A DNA stretch of 64,000 nucleotides, from assembly GCA_050248155.1 (NCBI GenBank), contig JBFWSW010000002.1, forward strand, positions 124,001-188,000, written 5' to 3'. Below the pieces are notes generated by a model. The model saw nothing but the letters and a program-made list of their open reading frames with translations. It was not told the origin of the DNA and did not search any database. Positions 1 through 7,830 of the stretch are shown piece after piece. Position 1 is the stretch's first letter. The number at the start of each line of letters is the position of its first letter. The translations under genes and the position numbers were made by a program. Source of the DNA: VFMC01 sp050248155. Its GTDB lineage: Bacteria > Actinomycetota > Acidimicrobiia > Acidimicrobiales > Ilumatobacteraceae.

Positions 1-326
1 ACGACGAACCCGAGGCTCGCACCGAGCGACAGCCCCGCATCGAGGTCGAGCCCGAGCTCGGCGATCCCGGCCGCGACGAGCACGTACGGCCACCTTCGGC
101 CGGGCGACAGCAGCAGCAACCCCAGGGTGATCCCTGCCGGGATGAACAGCACTGCCTGTGAGTTCGACGCGTCGGCGAGCTCGAAGGCGAGCTTCGACCC
201 GCACGCGTAGGCGATGAGGGTGGCAGCGGCGAGCAGCAGCGGGGACGCGCCGATCCGGGGAAGCCGGACGCCGGGACGAACGGCGTCCGCGCGACGTGAC
301 CGGGCGTTCGGCTGTGCGCTGATCAG
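1..326 (-). CDS. MASE1-domain membrane sensor, N-terminal part (cut by window edge)
   Basis: The minus strand is open from about 326 to the window edge and encodes a basic N-terminus followed by hydrophobic helices. The pattern FIPAGITLGLLLL then GRRWPYVLVAAG matches the MASE1 integral-membrane sensor domain, which usually sits in front of a histidine kinase, GGDEF or EAL output. The output domain lies outside the window. No ATG, GTG or TTG is in frame near the expected start; only a CTG at 326-324 and non-start codons further upstream are seen, so the true start is unknown. It follows the TauE gene at 371-1132 on the same strand. The family call rests on pattern recognition of about 80 residues. 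Confidence 0.5.
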   Translation of the reverse strand, partial: MISAQPNARSRRADAVRPGVRLPRIGASPLLLAAATLIAYACGSKLAFELADASNSQAVLFIPAGITLGLLLLSPGRRWPYVLVAAGIAELGLDLDAGLSLGASLGFV

Positions 327-370
327 ACCCCGGACAGTATCCCGTGCATCGGGACCCGGTCGCGGAGTCG

Positions 371-1132
371 TCAGCGCACCAGGTAGACGATCGCCACCAC
401 GACGCCGAACACGATGACGAAGCCGCGGAGCAGCGTCGGTCGGAGCGAGCCGGCGAGCTGTCCGCCGAGGTGGCCGCCGAGCAGGCTGGTCGGAGCCATG
501 ACGGCGACGAGCGTCCATTCGACCTTGCCCGAGAAGACGAGGAAGGCTGCTGCAGAGACGTTGACGAGGAACGACAGCATCTGCTTCACCGCGTTGAGCC
601 GGGTGAACGGCAGGTCGGAGAACAGGCCGAGCACGGCCATCAGCATGATCCCGAGCCCGGCACCGAAGTAGCCGCCGTACACCGAGCCGATCGTGACGGC
701 GACCAGTTCGAGCACGGCGTGCGATCCGCTGAGCCGGGTGCTCGACAGCAACCAGGCGCGCAGGCGGTCCTGCACTGCCAAGAGCGCGCACGCGGCCAGG
801 ATGAGGAACGGGACGATCTGGCGGAAGACCGCCTCGCTGCTGACGATGAGCAGGATCGATCCGGCCAGCCCACCGAGGACGGCGGCCACGAGCAGGGGGC
901 GCAAGCCGTCCTTCAGCCCGCGCAGGTCGTCACGCTGGGCGTAGGTGCCACCGACGTAGCCGGGGCAGAGGGACACCGTGTTCGTGGCGTTGGCGCGCAC
1001 AGCGGGGACGCCGATCGCGGTGAGCATCGGGAACGAGATCAACGTGCCGCCGCCGGCGATCGCGTTCACGATCCCTGCGCCGATGGCTGCGCCGCCGGCC
1101 CCGACGTGGCCCAGTGCTGAGATGTCCGTCAC
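371..1132 (-). CDS. TauE/SafE-family anion exporter (first copy)
   Basis: 253 residues, almost all membrane helices. The N-terminal repeat has the family pattern NAIAGGGTLISFP followed by GVPAVRANATN, typical of TauE/SafE permeases. These proteins export sulfite, sulfoacetate or related organic anions in characterised cases, but many members have unknown substrates. The start is GTG at 1132, with GGAG eight bases upstream on the minus strand. It diverges from the GntR gene at 1237, and the two share an 18-bp palindrome at 1144-1161. A second TauE/SafE protein is encoded at 3051-3776, so this locus carries two exporters around one oxidoreductase. Confidence 0.85.
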   Translation of the reverse strand: MTDISALGHVGAGGAAIGAGIVNAIAGGGTLISFPMLTAIGVPAVRANATNTVSLCPGYVGGTYAQRDDLRGLKDGLRPLLVAAVLGGLAGSILLIVSSEAVFRQIVPFLILAACALLAVQDRLRAWLLSSTRLSGSHAVLELVAVTIGSVYGGYFGAGLGIMLMAVLGLFSDLPFTRLNAVKQMLSFLVNVSAAAFLVFSGKVEWTLVAVMAPTSLLGGHLGGQLAGSLRPTLLRGFVIVFGVVVAIVYLVR

Positions 1133-1143
1133 CCGTGTGTCTC

Positions 1144-1161
1144 CATAACGTATACATTATG
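1144..1161. promoter_or_regulatory. 18-bp palindromic operator, probable GntR/FadR-type site
   Basis: CATAACGTA-TACATTATG: the halves are inverted repeats matching at 8 of 9 positions around a GTATAC centre. It lies between the divergent TauE and GntR genes. Related sites occur at 9451-9468, 14542-14559 and 17266-17283. FadR-subfamily GntR proteins typically bind short palindromes centred on GT-AC. The AT-rich core could also hold -10 elements for both promoters. Confidence 0.6.
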
Positions 1162-1236
1162 CACGATGACGGATGCCGGTGTCGATTCTCCCGACATGCC
1201 CTGTCTCGGCCCCGTTTCGGGCCTATCGTGCAGGTC

Positions 1237-1902
1237 ATGAGCATCGGCGAGTCGCACAGGACCCTGCGCGAGGTGGTGGCCGAAGAGATCCGCGGCATGA
1301 TCACCCGCGGCGAGCTCGAGCAGGGCGAACGCCTCTACGAGGACCGGCTCGCCGAGCAGCTCGGCGTGTCACGCAACCCGGTGCGCGAGGCCATCCGCGC
1401 CCTCGAGGGCACCGGCCTGGTCGAGGTCGTCTCCCGACGCGGGGCCTACGTCAGCCGGCTCGAACCGTCGAACATCCTCCAGCTGCTCGACCTGCGCAGC
1501 GTGCTCGAGGCCTACGCGGCCGAGCTCGCCGCCAAGAACCGCAGCGAGGCCGATCTCGCCGCGCTCCGACGATGCGTCGAGGCCGGGCGGAAGGCATCCG
1601 CAGCGAACGACATCGTCGCCGCCGCGGCCGTGCACCGCGAGTTCCACATCGCCGTCGAGCGGGCGTCGGGCAACGAGTACCTCGAGACCGTCGTCGCACC
1701 GTTGCGGCACAAGACCGAGCTCGTGTTCAGCATGCTTGCCGACTCGCGTGGGGTGATGGGCTGGGACGAGCACGAGAACATCCTGCGTGCGATCGAGCAG
1801 GGTGACGTCGAGACCGCGAGGCAGTCGACGTTCGAGCACATGTCGTCGGTCATGCGCGACCTCGCGCTCACCGCCGCGGCTGCCGGTCGCGACTCGGATT
1901 GA
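1237..1902 (+). CDS. GntR-family transcriptional regulator, FadR (FCD) subfamily
   Basis: 221 residues from ATG 1237; an in-frame GTG at 1228 is an alternative. An N-terminal winged helix (about residues 10-75) carries GVSRNPVREAIRALEGTGLVE, the usual GntR recognition-helix region. The C-terminal all-helical FCD ligand-binding domain (about 85-210) includes DLRSVLEAYAAELAA and HREFHIAVERASGN. FCD proteins bind small carboxylates or amino acids and usually repress adjacent catabolic genes. The stop overlaps the TTG start of the FAD oxidoreductase by four bases (TTGA), so the two are co-transcribed. The 18-bp palindrome upstream is the natural autoregulatory site. A related regulator lies at 9548-10231. 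Confidence 0.92.
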   Translation: MSIGESHRTLREVVAEEIRGMITRGELEQGERLYEDRLAEQLGVSRNPVREAIRALEGTGLVEVVSRRGAYVSRLEPSNILQLLDLRSVLEAYAAELAAKNRSEADLAALRRCVEAGRKASAANDIVAAAAVHREFHIAVERASGNEYLETVVAPLRHKTELVFSMLADSRGVMGWDEHENILRAIEQGDVETARQSTFEHMSSVMRDLALTAAAAGRDSD

Positions 1903-3044
1903 GCTCACCACGTCCCGATCCGGTCGCCATCGTCGTCGGCGCGGGCATCGCTGGGGCATCCGCGGCCTGGGCGCTCGCCGAGGACGGGCCCGTCGTCCTG
2001 GTCGAGCGTGAGCAGTCCGTCGGCTTCCATGCGTCGGGCCGGTCGGCGTCGGTGCTGTCCGAGACGTCCGGCCACCCGGTCGTCTGCGCCCTGGCGGCGG
2101 CAAGCCGTTCGTTCTTCCACGAACCACCGCACGGCTTCGCCGACCATCCGCTCCTGTCCCCCCGTGGGTTGCTGTGGGTGGGTGAGGCCGACGACACCAC
2201 CGCACTCGACGGGCTCGCCGATCGAGCCCGGTCGATCGCTCCGACCGTGCGGCGCGTCTCGCCCACCGAGGCCCGCGTGCTCGTGCCTGCGATGCGCGAG
2301 CACGCAGTCGCGGGCGGCGGCACGTTCGAGCCCGATGCGATGGCGATCGACACCGACGCAGTGCTGCAGGGCTTCGTCCGCGGTCTGCGAGCGCGCGGTG
2401 GCAGGCTGCACCTGTCGTCGGAGGCGATCGAGGTGCGGCGCGCCGACGACGGATGGGAGGTGCGCGCCGGCGACTTCACGTGGCGGGCACCGGTCGTCGT
2501 CAACGCCGCAGGTGCGTGGGGCGACGTCGTAGCGGCCCGGGCCGGGGTCAGCCCACTCGGGCTCGAGGCGCGCCGTCGAACGGCGTGCATCGTGCCCCTC
2601 GCAGACGTCGATCCTTCGTGGCCACTCGTGATGGACGTGGCCGGCCGGTACTACTTCGAGCCCGAGTCGGGCGGGGTGCTCGTGTCGCCGGCCGACATCA
2701 CGCTCTCGGATCCCTGCGATGCGCAGGCCGACGAGAGCGACGTGGCCATCGCGCTCGATCGCATGCGCGAGGCCACGACCCTCTCGGTGCGCAGCGTGCG
2801 CCGGGCCTGGGCGGGGCTGCGCACGTTCAGCCCCGATGGCGCACCTGTCGTCGGCGACGAGCCGGACGCGCCCGGCTTCTTCTGGCTGGTCGGTCAGGCC
2901 GGCGCCGGCATCAAGACGGCGCCGGCGATCGCCGCGACGCTCGCCGCGATGGTGCGTGGCGAGCCGATCCCCAATGCGCTCGTGGCGCGCGGCGTCGGGC
3001 ACAGCGACCTCGCACCGGCACGCTTTCGCCGCGAGGCCGGCTGA
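1899..3044 (+). CDS. FAD-dependent amino-acid oxidase/dehydrogenase (DadA/glycine oxidase-like)
   Basis: 381 residues. The N-terminal dinucleotide-binding motif VVGAGIAGASAAW is followed by the HASGRSA segment typical of D-amino-acid dehydrogenases, glycine oxidase and sarcosine oxidase-like enzymes. The C-terminal GAGIKTAPAIA is the usual second flavin-contact region. The expected reaction is oxidation of a C-N bond of a small amino acid or amine to an imino acid, then keto acid and ammonia. The start is TTG, overlapping the stop of the GntR gene. The substrate cannot be read from sequence. Context (GntR, TauE exporters, peptide-type importer, aldehyde dehydrogenase) suggests an amino or sulfonated compound. 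Confidence 0.88.
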   Translation: MSSPRPDPVAIVVGAGIAGASAAWALAEDGPVVLVEREQSVGFHASGRSASVLSETSGHPVVCALAAASRSFFHEPPHGFADHPLLSPRGLLWVGEADDTTALDGLADRARSIAPTVRRVSPTEARVLVPAMREHAVAGGGTFEPDAMAIDTDAVLQGFVRGLRARGGRLHLSSEAIEVRRADDGWEVRAGDFTWRAPVVVNAAGAWGDVVAARAGVSPLGLEARRRTACIVPLADVDPSWPLVMDVAGRYYFEPESGGVLVSPADITLSDPCDAQADESDVAIALDRMREATTLSVRSVRRAWAGLRTFSPDGAPVVGDEPDAPGFFWLVGQAGAGIKTAPAIAATLAAMVRGEPIPNALVARGVGHSDLAPARFRREAG

Positions 3045-3050
3045 CCCTGT

Positions 3051-3776
3051 TCAGTCCCAGCCGATGATCGTGGCCACGAGCAGGGCCACCGCCACGAAGC
3101 CGGAGAACCCCAGCACCGCGGTGCGGACGTGTCCGCCGTCGAGCCATCGGGTCGTCCAGCGCGACACGACGAGCCCGAGCAGCATCGCCGGCAGCAGCAG
3201 CCCGGCGCGGCCGATGTCGGCGCGGTGCAGCTCACCGGCGACTGCGAGCAGCAGGAGCGACAACGTGGCCCCGAAGGTGAAGAACGCGGCGAGCGTGGCG
3301 CGCAGCTGCGCGCCGGTGTGGCGCTGGTAGAGCAAGGCCATCGGCGGGCCGCCGACCGAGGTGAGGCTGCCCATGAAGCCCGACGTCGCCCCCGCGCCGA
3401 AGAGCGCGTGGTTGGTGGGCTCGACCCTCCATCCGGCGACGCTGAGGGCCACACCGGTGAGGATGAGCAACGAGAACACCACCAGCATCCACTGCTCGGG
3501 CAACCACACGACGGCGAGGATGCCGAGCACGCTCCCGGGGATCCGACCGAGGAACGCCCACTTCAAGCCACGCCAGTCGAGCGAGCCGCGCTCGCGCGAC
3601 GCCACGACGATGGTCAGCGCGAGCGCCAGCATCAGCAGCGGCCCGGGCACGAAGTCGGGGTCGAGCAGCGCGAGCACCGGCGCGGCGATGAGTCCGAGCC
3701 CGAAGCCGAGCGCGCCTTGGATGCACGATCCGACGGCCACCACGACGCAGGCGAGAGCGAAGTCGAGCAGGGTCAT
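3051..3776 (-). CDS. TauE/SafE-family anion exporter (second copy)
   Basis: 241 residues with about eight hydrophobic helices and two internal family repeats: GALGFGLGLIAAP near the N-terminus and SGFMGSLTSVGGPP near the middle. It ends seven bases from the convergent FAD oxidoreductase. Its start is 44 bases below the last ATPase of the peptide-type ABC operon on the same strand, so it is probably the last gene of that operon. It is clearly diverged from the copy at 371-1132, so this is not a recent duplication. The exported anion is unknown; sulfite or a sulfonate is a hypothesis from the family only. Confidence 0.85.
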   Translation of the reverse strand: MTLLDFALACVVVAVGSCIQGALGFGLGLIAAPVLALLDPDFVPGPLLMLALALTIVVASRERGSLDWRGLKWAFLGRIPGSVLGILAVVWLPEQWMLVVFSLLILTGVALSVAGWRVEPTNHALFGAGATSGFMGSLTSVGGPPMALLYQRHTGAQLRATLAAFFTFGATLSLLLLAVAGELHRADIGRAGLLLPAMLLGLVVSRWTTRWLDGGHVRTAVLGFSGFVAVALLVATIIGWD

Positions 3777-3819
3777 TCGGTGGGGGTCTCGAGGTCAGGG
3801 AGGTGGCGGCGGTGGGGGT

Positions 3820-4872
3820 TCAGCGAACCCAGCACGCGGCCCAGTGGCCGGGTGCCTTCTCTTCGAGCGGCGGCGTCTCGACGCGGCAGCGGTCGGTGAC
3901 CAGCGGGCATCGCGTCTGGAAGCGACATCCCGGAGGGGGATCGACAGGGTTGGGGATCTCGCCTTTCAGCACGATCCGCTGGCGCGCCCGCTGCATCGGC
4001 GGATCGGGGATCGGCACGCTCGACAGCAGTGCCTCGGTGTACGGGTGCAGCGGCGAGTCGTACACCGAGTGCGTCGGCGCGACCTCGACCAACTTGCCCG
4101 AGTAGAGGATCGCGATGCGGTGCGAGATGTGGCGGACCACCGACAGGTCGTGGGCGATGAACAGGTAGGTGAGACCGAGCTCGGTCTGCAGGTCCTGCAG
4201 GAGGTTGACGACCTGGGCGCGCACCGACACGTCGAGTGCCGACACGGGCTCGTCGGCCACGATGAAGTCGGGGCGCAGCGACAGCGCCCGAGCGATGCCG
4301 ACGCGTTGGCGCTGGCCGCCGCTGAAGGCGTGCGCGTACCGGTCGATCGTGTCGACCGGAAGACCGCACCGGTCGAGGAGATCGCTGACCGTCGGTCGGG
4401 CCGCCTCCTCGTCCTTCGCGAGGCCGTGCACGATGAGTGGCTCGGCCACGAGCTGGAGCACGGTCTTGCGCGGGTTCAGGCTGGCGTACGGGTCCTGGAA
4501 GACGAGCTGCATGTGCCGCCGCAGGCGCCGCAGCTCCTCGCCGGAGGTGTTCGTGATGTCGTGACCTCGGAAGCGGATCGTGCCGGCCGCCGGCGTCGTG
4601 CGGCGGAGCACGGCGCGACCGAGCGTGGTCTTGCCCGACCCGCTCTCGCCGACGAGCCCGAGCGTCTCGCCCTTCGCGATGGTGAGCGAGACGTCGTCGA
4701 TCGCGTTCACGTACTTCGTCTGCTTGCCCCAGAAGCCGCTGCGCCCGACCGGGAACCGGATGCTCAGGTGGTCGACTTCGACCATCGGGGTGTCGGTGCC
4801 GTACTGCGGTCCGGCGCGCCCGACCGTCTCGGCGCCGACGATCTGGTGGGTGGGTGCCACGGTGTCAGCCAA
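3820..4872 (-). CDS. ABC transporter ATP-binding protein, OppF/DppF type
   Basis: 350 residues. Walker A is GLVGESGSGKTT, the signature loop FSGGQRQRVGIARAL, Walker B FIVADEP, and the switch histidine is in IAHDLSVV. After the ATPase core comes the C-terminal oligopeptide-transporter extension (HPYTEALLSSVP and a Cys-containing GCRFQTRCP element) found in OppD/OppF ATPases. It overlaps the upstream OppD-type gene by 8 bases. It energises the inner-membrane permease pair encoded at 5869-7784. The substrate class (peptide, nickel chelate, opine or amino-acid conjugate) cannot be settled from sequence. Confidence 0.93.
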   Translation of the reverse strand: MADTVAPTHQIVGAETVGRAGPQYGTDTPMVEVDHLSIRFPVGRSGFWGKQTKYVNAIDDVSLTIAKGETLGLVGESGSGKTTLGRAVLRRTTPAAGTIRFRGHDITNTSGEELRRLRRHMQLVFQDPYASLNPRKTVLQLVAEPLIVHGLAKDEEAARPTVSDLLDRCGLPVDTIDRYAHAFSGGQRQRVGIARALSLRPDFIVADEPVSALDVSVRAQVVNLLQDLQTELGLTYLFIAHDLSVVRHISHRIAILYSGKLVEVAPTHSVYDSPLHPYTEALLSSVPIPDPPMQRARQRIVLKGEIPNPVDPPPGCRFQTRCPLVTDRCRVETPPLEEKAPGHWAACWVR

Positions 4873-5872
4873 CGGGCTCTCCTGCCTCGACCGGCTCGAA
4901 GGCGCGCCAGCAGGCGACCTTGCGACCGTTCGGATGCGTCTTCAGGCCCGGCGACTCCTCGAGGCAAGGTGTGATCGCGAGCGGGCAGCGCGGTGCGAAC
5001 GAGCAACCGGCCGGCGGATAGAGCAAATCGGGTGGAGCCCCGTCGATGGACACGAGTCGCGGCATCACGACGTCGAGGCGCGGTGTGCTGTTGAGCAGAC
5101 CGGCCGCGTACGGGTGCCCTGGATCGGCGTACAGCTCGTCGGCCGACGAGAGCTCGACGATCTTGCCCGAGTACATGACCGCGACGCGGTCGCACAGGCC
5201 GGCGACGACGCCGAGGTCGTGGGTGATCAGCAGCACCGAGAGGCCGAGCTGCTGCTGGAGCTGTGCGATGAGGTCGAGGATCTGCGCCTGGATCGTGACA
5301 TCGAGCGCAGTGGTGGGTTCGTCGGCGATGAGCAGTTGTGGTTCGCATGCGAGCGCCATCGCGATGAGGACGCGCTGGCGCATGCCACCCGACATCTCGT
5401 GGGCGTACTGCTTCACACGTGCCGCCGGGTTCGCGATGCCGACGAGGTCGAGCAGTTCGACCGCACGCGCGCGAGCCTGCTGCTTGCCCATGCCGAGATG
5501 GCGGCGGAGCACCTCGGTGATCTGCATGCCGATCGTGAACACGGGGTTGAGCGACGTCATCGGGTCCTGGAAGACCATCGCGATCTCGTTGCCGCGTACA
5601 CGGTCGAGCGTGGCCCTCGCATCGTGCACCAGCGACTCGCCCTTCCAGCGCACGTCGCCGCTGGTGATCTTGCCCGGCAGCTCGGTCAGACCGATCAGCG
5701 CCTGCGCCGTGACGCTCTTGCCCGATCCGCTCTCGCCGACGAGGCCGACCGTCTCGCCGCGAGCGACCGAGAAGCTGACGTCGCGCACCGCGTGGATGAC
5801 GCCGCGACGGGTGAAGAACTTGACGTTGAGGTGGTCGACCTCGAGGATCGTCTCGGGCGCAGGATCGGTCAT
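4865..5872 (-). CDS. ABC transporter ATP-binding protein, OppD/DppD type
   Basis: 335 residues from ATG 5872. Walker A is GLVGESGSGKSVT (the OppD variant), the signature MSGGMRQRVLIAMAL, Walker B LLIADEPTTALD, and the H-loop LITHDLGVV. The C-terminal oligopeptide domain has PYAAGLLNSTPRLD and GCSFAPRCP. The start overlaps the stop of the upstream permease gene by four bases (ATGA). Together with the OppF-type protein it forms the heterodimeric ATPase of a family-5 importer. An upstream-extended reading frame exists but lies inside the permease gene and is rejected. Confidence 0.93.
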   Translation of the reverse strand: MTDPAPETILEVDHLNVKFFTRRGVIHAVRDVSFSVARGETVGLVGESGSGKSVTAQALIGLTELPGKITSGDVRWKGESLVHDARATLDRVRGNEIAMVFQDPMTSLNPVFTIGMQITEVLRRHLGMGKQQARARAVELLDLVGIANPAARVKQYAHEMSGGMRQRVLIAMALACEPQLLIADEPTTALDVTIQAQILDLIAQLQQQLGLSVLLITHDLGVVAGLCDRVAVMYSGKIVELSSADELYADPGHPYAAGLLNSTPRLDVVMPRLVSIDGAPPDLLYPPAGCSFAPRCPLAITPCLEESPGLKTHPNGRKVACWRAFEPVEAGEPVG

Positions 5873-6864
5873 GCTGCGCCCTTGCCCGATCCGATGGCCG
5901 TCGCGGCGAACTTCTTCTCGCGCTCTTGCGGATCGAGCGCGACACGCAGCCAGCTGCTGAGCAGGTTCACGGCGAGGACGGTGAGGCTGAGCAGCAGACC
6001 GGGGTAGATGATGAGCCACTGGTTGCCGAACAGCTCGTGGTCGCCGGCGCGGCTGATGTCGAGACCCCACGACACGCCGGGGTACTGGATGCCGAGGCCG
6101 AGGAACGACAGCGCCGCCTCGGCGAGGATGATGCGGGCGAACTCGAGCACTGCCAGGGTCGCGAGCGGCGTGAACAGGTTGGGCAGGATGTGCGTGAAGA
6201 CGACGCGCTTGGGTTTGCAGCCGATGATCTCGGCGGCTTCGACGAACGGGCGCTCCTTCACCGACAGCACGACGCCACGCGTCATGCGCCCGTAGACCAT
6301 CCAGCCGTTGATCGCCAGGATGAGCGTGATGCTGGTGATGCTGCCGCCGACGAGCGCGATGAGCAGCATGGCGAGCAAGAGACCCGGGAACGAGACCTGC
6401 ACGTCGACCCATCCCATCAACCAGCGATCGGTGCGGCCGCCCTTGTATCCCGACAGCAGGCCGACGAGGACGCCGAACGTGCCGGCGAGGAGCACGACGA
6501 GCACGCCGATGATGAGCGAGGTGCGCGCCCCCGACAGCAGCCGGGCGAGCACGTCGTAGCCCTGCCAGTCGGTCCCGAGCGGATGGCTCCAGCTCCCGCC
6601 GTGCCACACCGGCGACAGCATCGCCTGGGAGAGGTTGCCGTCGTTCGGATCGGGCGCGAAGAAGGGCCCGATGATCGCGGCCAGCACGAGCAGGACGAGG
6701 AAGACGGCCGATGCCAAGCCGAGCTTGTCGCGGACGAGGTCGGGCAAGAGGTTGCCCTTGCGCACCGCGACGAGCTCGAAGGGCCGTCCGTGGATGGCCT
6801 CTTCTTCCTCCTCGGCCTCCTCGATGTCGTGATGCTCGCTGGTGTACTCGTCGGGCACCGTCAT
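5869..6864 (-). CDS. ABC transporter permease, DppC/OppC type
   Basis: 331 residues from ATG 6864. A cytoplasmic acidic N-terminus (EEAEEEEEA) is followed by a first membrane helix, a periplasmic loop with PLGTDWQGYDVLARLLSGARTS, and the BinD-type permease core. The EAA cytoplasmic motif is seen as EAAEIIGCKPKRVVFTHILPN. The gene overlaps the upstream DppB-type gene by four bases (ATGA). Its length is typical for DppC. Confidence 0.92.
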   Translation of the reverse strand: MTVPDEYTSEHHDIEEAEEEEEAIHGRPFELVAVRKGNLLPDLVRDKLGLASAVFLVLLVLAAIIGPFFAPDPNDGNLSQAMLSPVWHGGSWSHPLGTDWQGYDVLARLLSGARTSLIIGVLVVLLAGTFGVLVGLLSGYKGGRTDRWLMGWVDVQVSFPGLLLAMLLIALVGGSITSITLILAINGWMVYGRMTRGVVLSVKERPFVEAAEIIGCKPKRVVFTHILPNLFTPLATLAVLEFARIILAEAALSFLGLGIQYPGVSWGLDISRAGDHELFGNQWLIIYPGLLLSLTVLAVNLLSSWLRVALDPQEREKKFAATAIGSGKGAA

Positions 6865-7784
6865 TGCAGTTCCACCCTCGGGTCGAGCACCTTGTAGGTG
6901 ATGTCGATGATGATGTTGAGGACGACCACCGCGACGGCGACGACGAACACGATCGCCTGGATGAGGTAGAAGTCCTGGTTCTTGATCGCCGTCTTGGCCA
7001 TGAAGCCGAGACCGGGCCAGTTGAAGACCGACTCGACCACGACCGTGTAGCCGGCGAGCGCGCGGATGATCTCCCAGCCGAGCAAGGTGACGTAGGGGAT
7101 GCCGGCGTTGCGCAGCGCGTGCACGCCGAGGATGCGTCGCGCCGGCATGCCCTTGGCCTTCGCGACCCGGACGTACTGCGTGTTGAGCTCGTCGATCATC
7201 GACGAGCGCACGACGATCGCGAGGCGACCGATCGCCGGCAGGGCGAGGCACACCGCCGGCAGGATGAGGTTGCGGGTCCACGGCCCGGGTCCGGTCTCGA
7301 ACCACTGCAGCTTGACCGTGAACGCGATGAGGAGGACGAAGCCGAGGAAGAACTGCGGCATCGAGAGGCCCACGAGGCTGAGCGTCGTGAGCACCCGGTC
7401 GGTGGGACCGCCGGGCTTGCGGCTGGCCAGCACGCCGAGCGGCACGCTGAGCAGCACGGCGAACAGCATCCCGAGACCCACGAGCTGGATGGTGCGGGGC
7501 AGGTAGTCGAACACCACCGAGAGCGCCGACTGGCCGCGCACGTAGGTGCTCTCACCGAGGTCGAGGCGAACGAGGTCGCCGAGGAACCGGACGAACTGCA
7601 CCGGGATGCTGTCGTCGAGACCGAGCGAGGCGCGTCGTTCGGCGCGCTGCTCCTCGGTGGCCGAGAGCGGCAGCATGAACTTCACGGGATCGCCCACGAG
7701 TCGTGTGATCACGAAGACGAACACGGTCACCCCGAAGATGACCACGAGTCCCTGGATCAGACGTCGTGCGATGTAGCGTCCCAT
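6861..7784 (-). CDS. ABC transporter permease, DppB/OppB type
   Basis: 307 residues. The N-terminus MGRYIARRLIQGLVVIFGVTVFVF is the standard DppB opening. The EAA loop reads VRVAKAKGMPARRILGVHALRN, and six helices are expected. It pairs with the DppC-type permease. Thirty-five bases separate it from the binding-protein gene upstream. A hairpin there (7812-7830) could lower expression of the membrane genes relative to the binding protein. Confidence 0.93.
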   Translation of the reverse strand: MGRYIARRLIQGLVVIFGVTVFVFVITRLVGDPVKFMLPLSATEEQRAERRASLGLDDSIPVQFVRFLGDLVRLDLGESTYVRGQSALSVVFDYLPRTIQLVGLGMLFAVLLSVPLGVLASRKPGGPTDRVLTTLSLVGLSMPQFFLGFVLLIAFTVKLQWFETGPGPWTRNLILPAVCLALPAIGRLAIVVRSSMIDELNTQYVRVAKAKGMPARRILGVHALRNAGIPYVTLLGWEIIRALAGYTVVVESVFNWPGLGFMAKTAIKNQDFYLIQAIVFVVAVAVVVLNIIIDITYKVLDPRVELQ

Positions 7785-7811
7785 GCCCTGCTGCCGCTCC
7801 CGACCTGAGTG

Positions 7812-7830
7812 TCACCAGGTCAGCTGGTGA
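7812..7830 (-). terminator. Attenuator hairpin between binding protein and permease genes
   Basis: On the minus strand TCACCAG-CTGAC-CTGGTGA forms a perfect 7-bp stem with a 5-base loop that contains the TGA stop of the binding-protein gene. No T-tract follows. Such hairpins commonly set a higher transcript level for the binding protein than for the downstream membrane genes; that role here is inferred. Confidence 0.45.

Noticed and set aside
344..1120. 258-residue His/Glu-rich reading frame on the plus strand
   Set aside because: It is the antisense of the TauE/SafE gene at 371-1132; composition is typical of mirrored GC-rich coding DNA and no family fits.
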